DNA of 6,817 bases from an uncultured Rhodobiaceae bacterium. GTDB taxonomy: Bacteria; Pseudomonadota; Alphaproteobacteria; RS24. The stretch spans positions 1 to 6,817 of the forward strand of contig CAJWBV010000044.1 of the NCBI GenBank assembly GCA_913020275.1, read 5' to 3'. Numbering within the stretch: the first letter of the stretch is position 1; the number at the start of each line of letters is the position of its first letter. Positions 6,311 through 6,817 of the stretch are shown piece after piece. Position numbers and translations under genes: made by a program. A model generated the notes under the pieces. That model was not told where the DNA came from and did not search any database. It was given only the letters and a program-made list of their open reading frames with translations.

Positions 6311-6817
6311 ATGAACGAGATCCTCTCCCTCGATAAGGCACAGATGCGATATGGCGATGGCACAAGGGCGCTCGACGGCTTGTCCCTCGATTTCCCCAGC
6401 GCCAGTTTCACCGCCCTTGTCGGCCCGTCAGGATGCGGCAAAAGCACGGCACTACGTCTGCTGGCAGGGCTGTTGGCACCGACCGGCGGCAACGTGACCA
6501 TACCCACGCGCGACCAGATCGGTTTCGTATTTCAAGACCCGACCTTGCTTGCCTGGAAGTCAGCCTATGACAATATCGCGCTTCCGCTCAAAATTGCCGG
6601 CCACACCCGCGCTGACATCAACCAGCGTGTTGGCTATGCGCTCGATTTGGTTGGCCTTTCGGGGCGCGGCGCAGCACTGCCGCGCGAGCTTTCCGGCGGC
6701 ATGAAAATGCGCGTATCGCTGGCCCGCGCGCTGGCGTCGGAGCCGCGCATTTTGCTTCTGGATGAGCCTTTTGCCGCACTTGATGAATTAACCCGCCTGC
6801 GCCTTGATGATGACTTG
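6311..6817 (+). CDS. ABC importer ATP-binding protein, NitT/TauT (SsuB/TauB) type (partial, runs off right edge)
   Basis: Translating from the ATG at 6311 gives 169 codons open to the window edge. The ATPase motifs occur in order: Walker A GPSGCGKST (38-46), Q-loop VFQD with Q75, signature LSGGMKMR (127-134), Walker B ILLLDEP (147-153) and D-loop ALD (156-158). The H-loop lies beyond the edge. The form LSGGM in place of LSGGQ, and QDPTLLAW after the Q-loop, are usual for the nitrate/sulfonate/taurine and thiamin-precursor importers. The protein should power uptake by the binding protein encoded 14 bp upstream, with a permease gene expected next. The ribosome site is weak (GGA about 7 nt upstream), which suggests coupling to the upstream gene. 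No better in-frame start was seen between the two genes. Confidence 0.95.
   Translation, partial: MNEILSLDKAQMRYGDGTRALDGLSLDFPSASFTALVGPSGCGKSTALRLLAGLLAPTGGNVTIPTRDQIGFVFQDPTLLAWKSAYDNIALPLKIAGHTRADINQRVGYALDLVGLSGRGAALPRELSGGMKMRVSLARALASEPRILLLDEPFAALDELTRLRLDDDL

Overview
The window is a gene-dense stretch of what is most likely an alphaproteobacterial chromosome. Three things point that way. The cytochrome c maturation genes stand in the order ccmI-ccmE-ccmF-ccmH with no ccmABCDG among them, which is the arrangement known from rhizobia (cycHJKL) and relatives. A response-regulator gene follows them. A ycgN-type cysteine-cluster gene lies nearby. Base composition is moderately GC-rich and looks even across the window. 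I see no mobile element, CRISPR array, tRNA, rRNA or phage gene, and I cannot name a genus.

Minus strand, right to left: a YcgN/UPF0260 cysteine-cluster protein (5132-4686), a 182-bp gap, an FMN nitroreductase (4503-3802), then after 24 bp ccmI (3777-3124), a 120-bp gap, ccmE (3003-2494), ccmF (2497-572), ccmH (575-174), and after 16 bp the N-terminal part of a response-regulator receiver domain that runs off the left edge (157-1). ccmE/ccmF and ccmF/ccmH each overlap by ATGA, so these three are almost surely translated from one message.

Plus strand, from a 147-bp divergent intergenic region facing ycgN: a secreted NMT1/THI5-type (NitT/TauT-like) ABC substrate-binding protein (5280-6296), then after 14 bp the ATPase of the same importer (6311 to the right edge, without its 3' end). 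The permease is expected just beyond the window.

How the genes work together: CcmE carries heme in the periplasm. CcmF and CcmH, with CcmI as the TPR chaperone for apocytochrome, form the heme ligation complex that attaches heme to CxxCH sites. The plus-strand genes form a separate importer for a small organic precursor, possibly a thiamin pyrimidine, though the substrate cannot be settled from sequence. All main genes belong to known families. The points that deserve a second look are a compact CcmI, a nitroreductase closely upstream of the ccm genes, a response regulator in tandem with ccmH, and two inverted repeats in the divergent control region. I found no convincing undescribed system.
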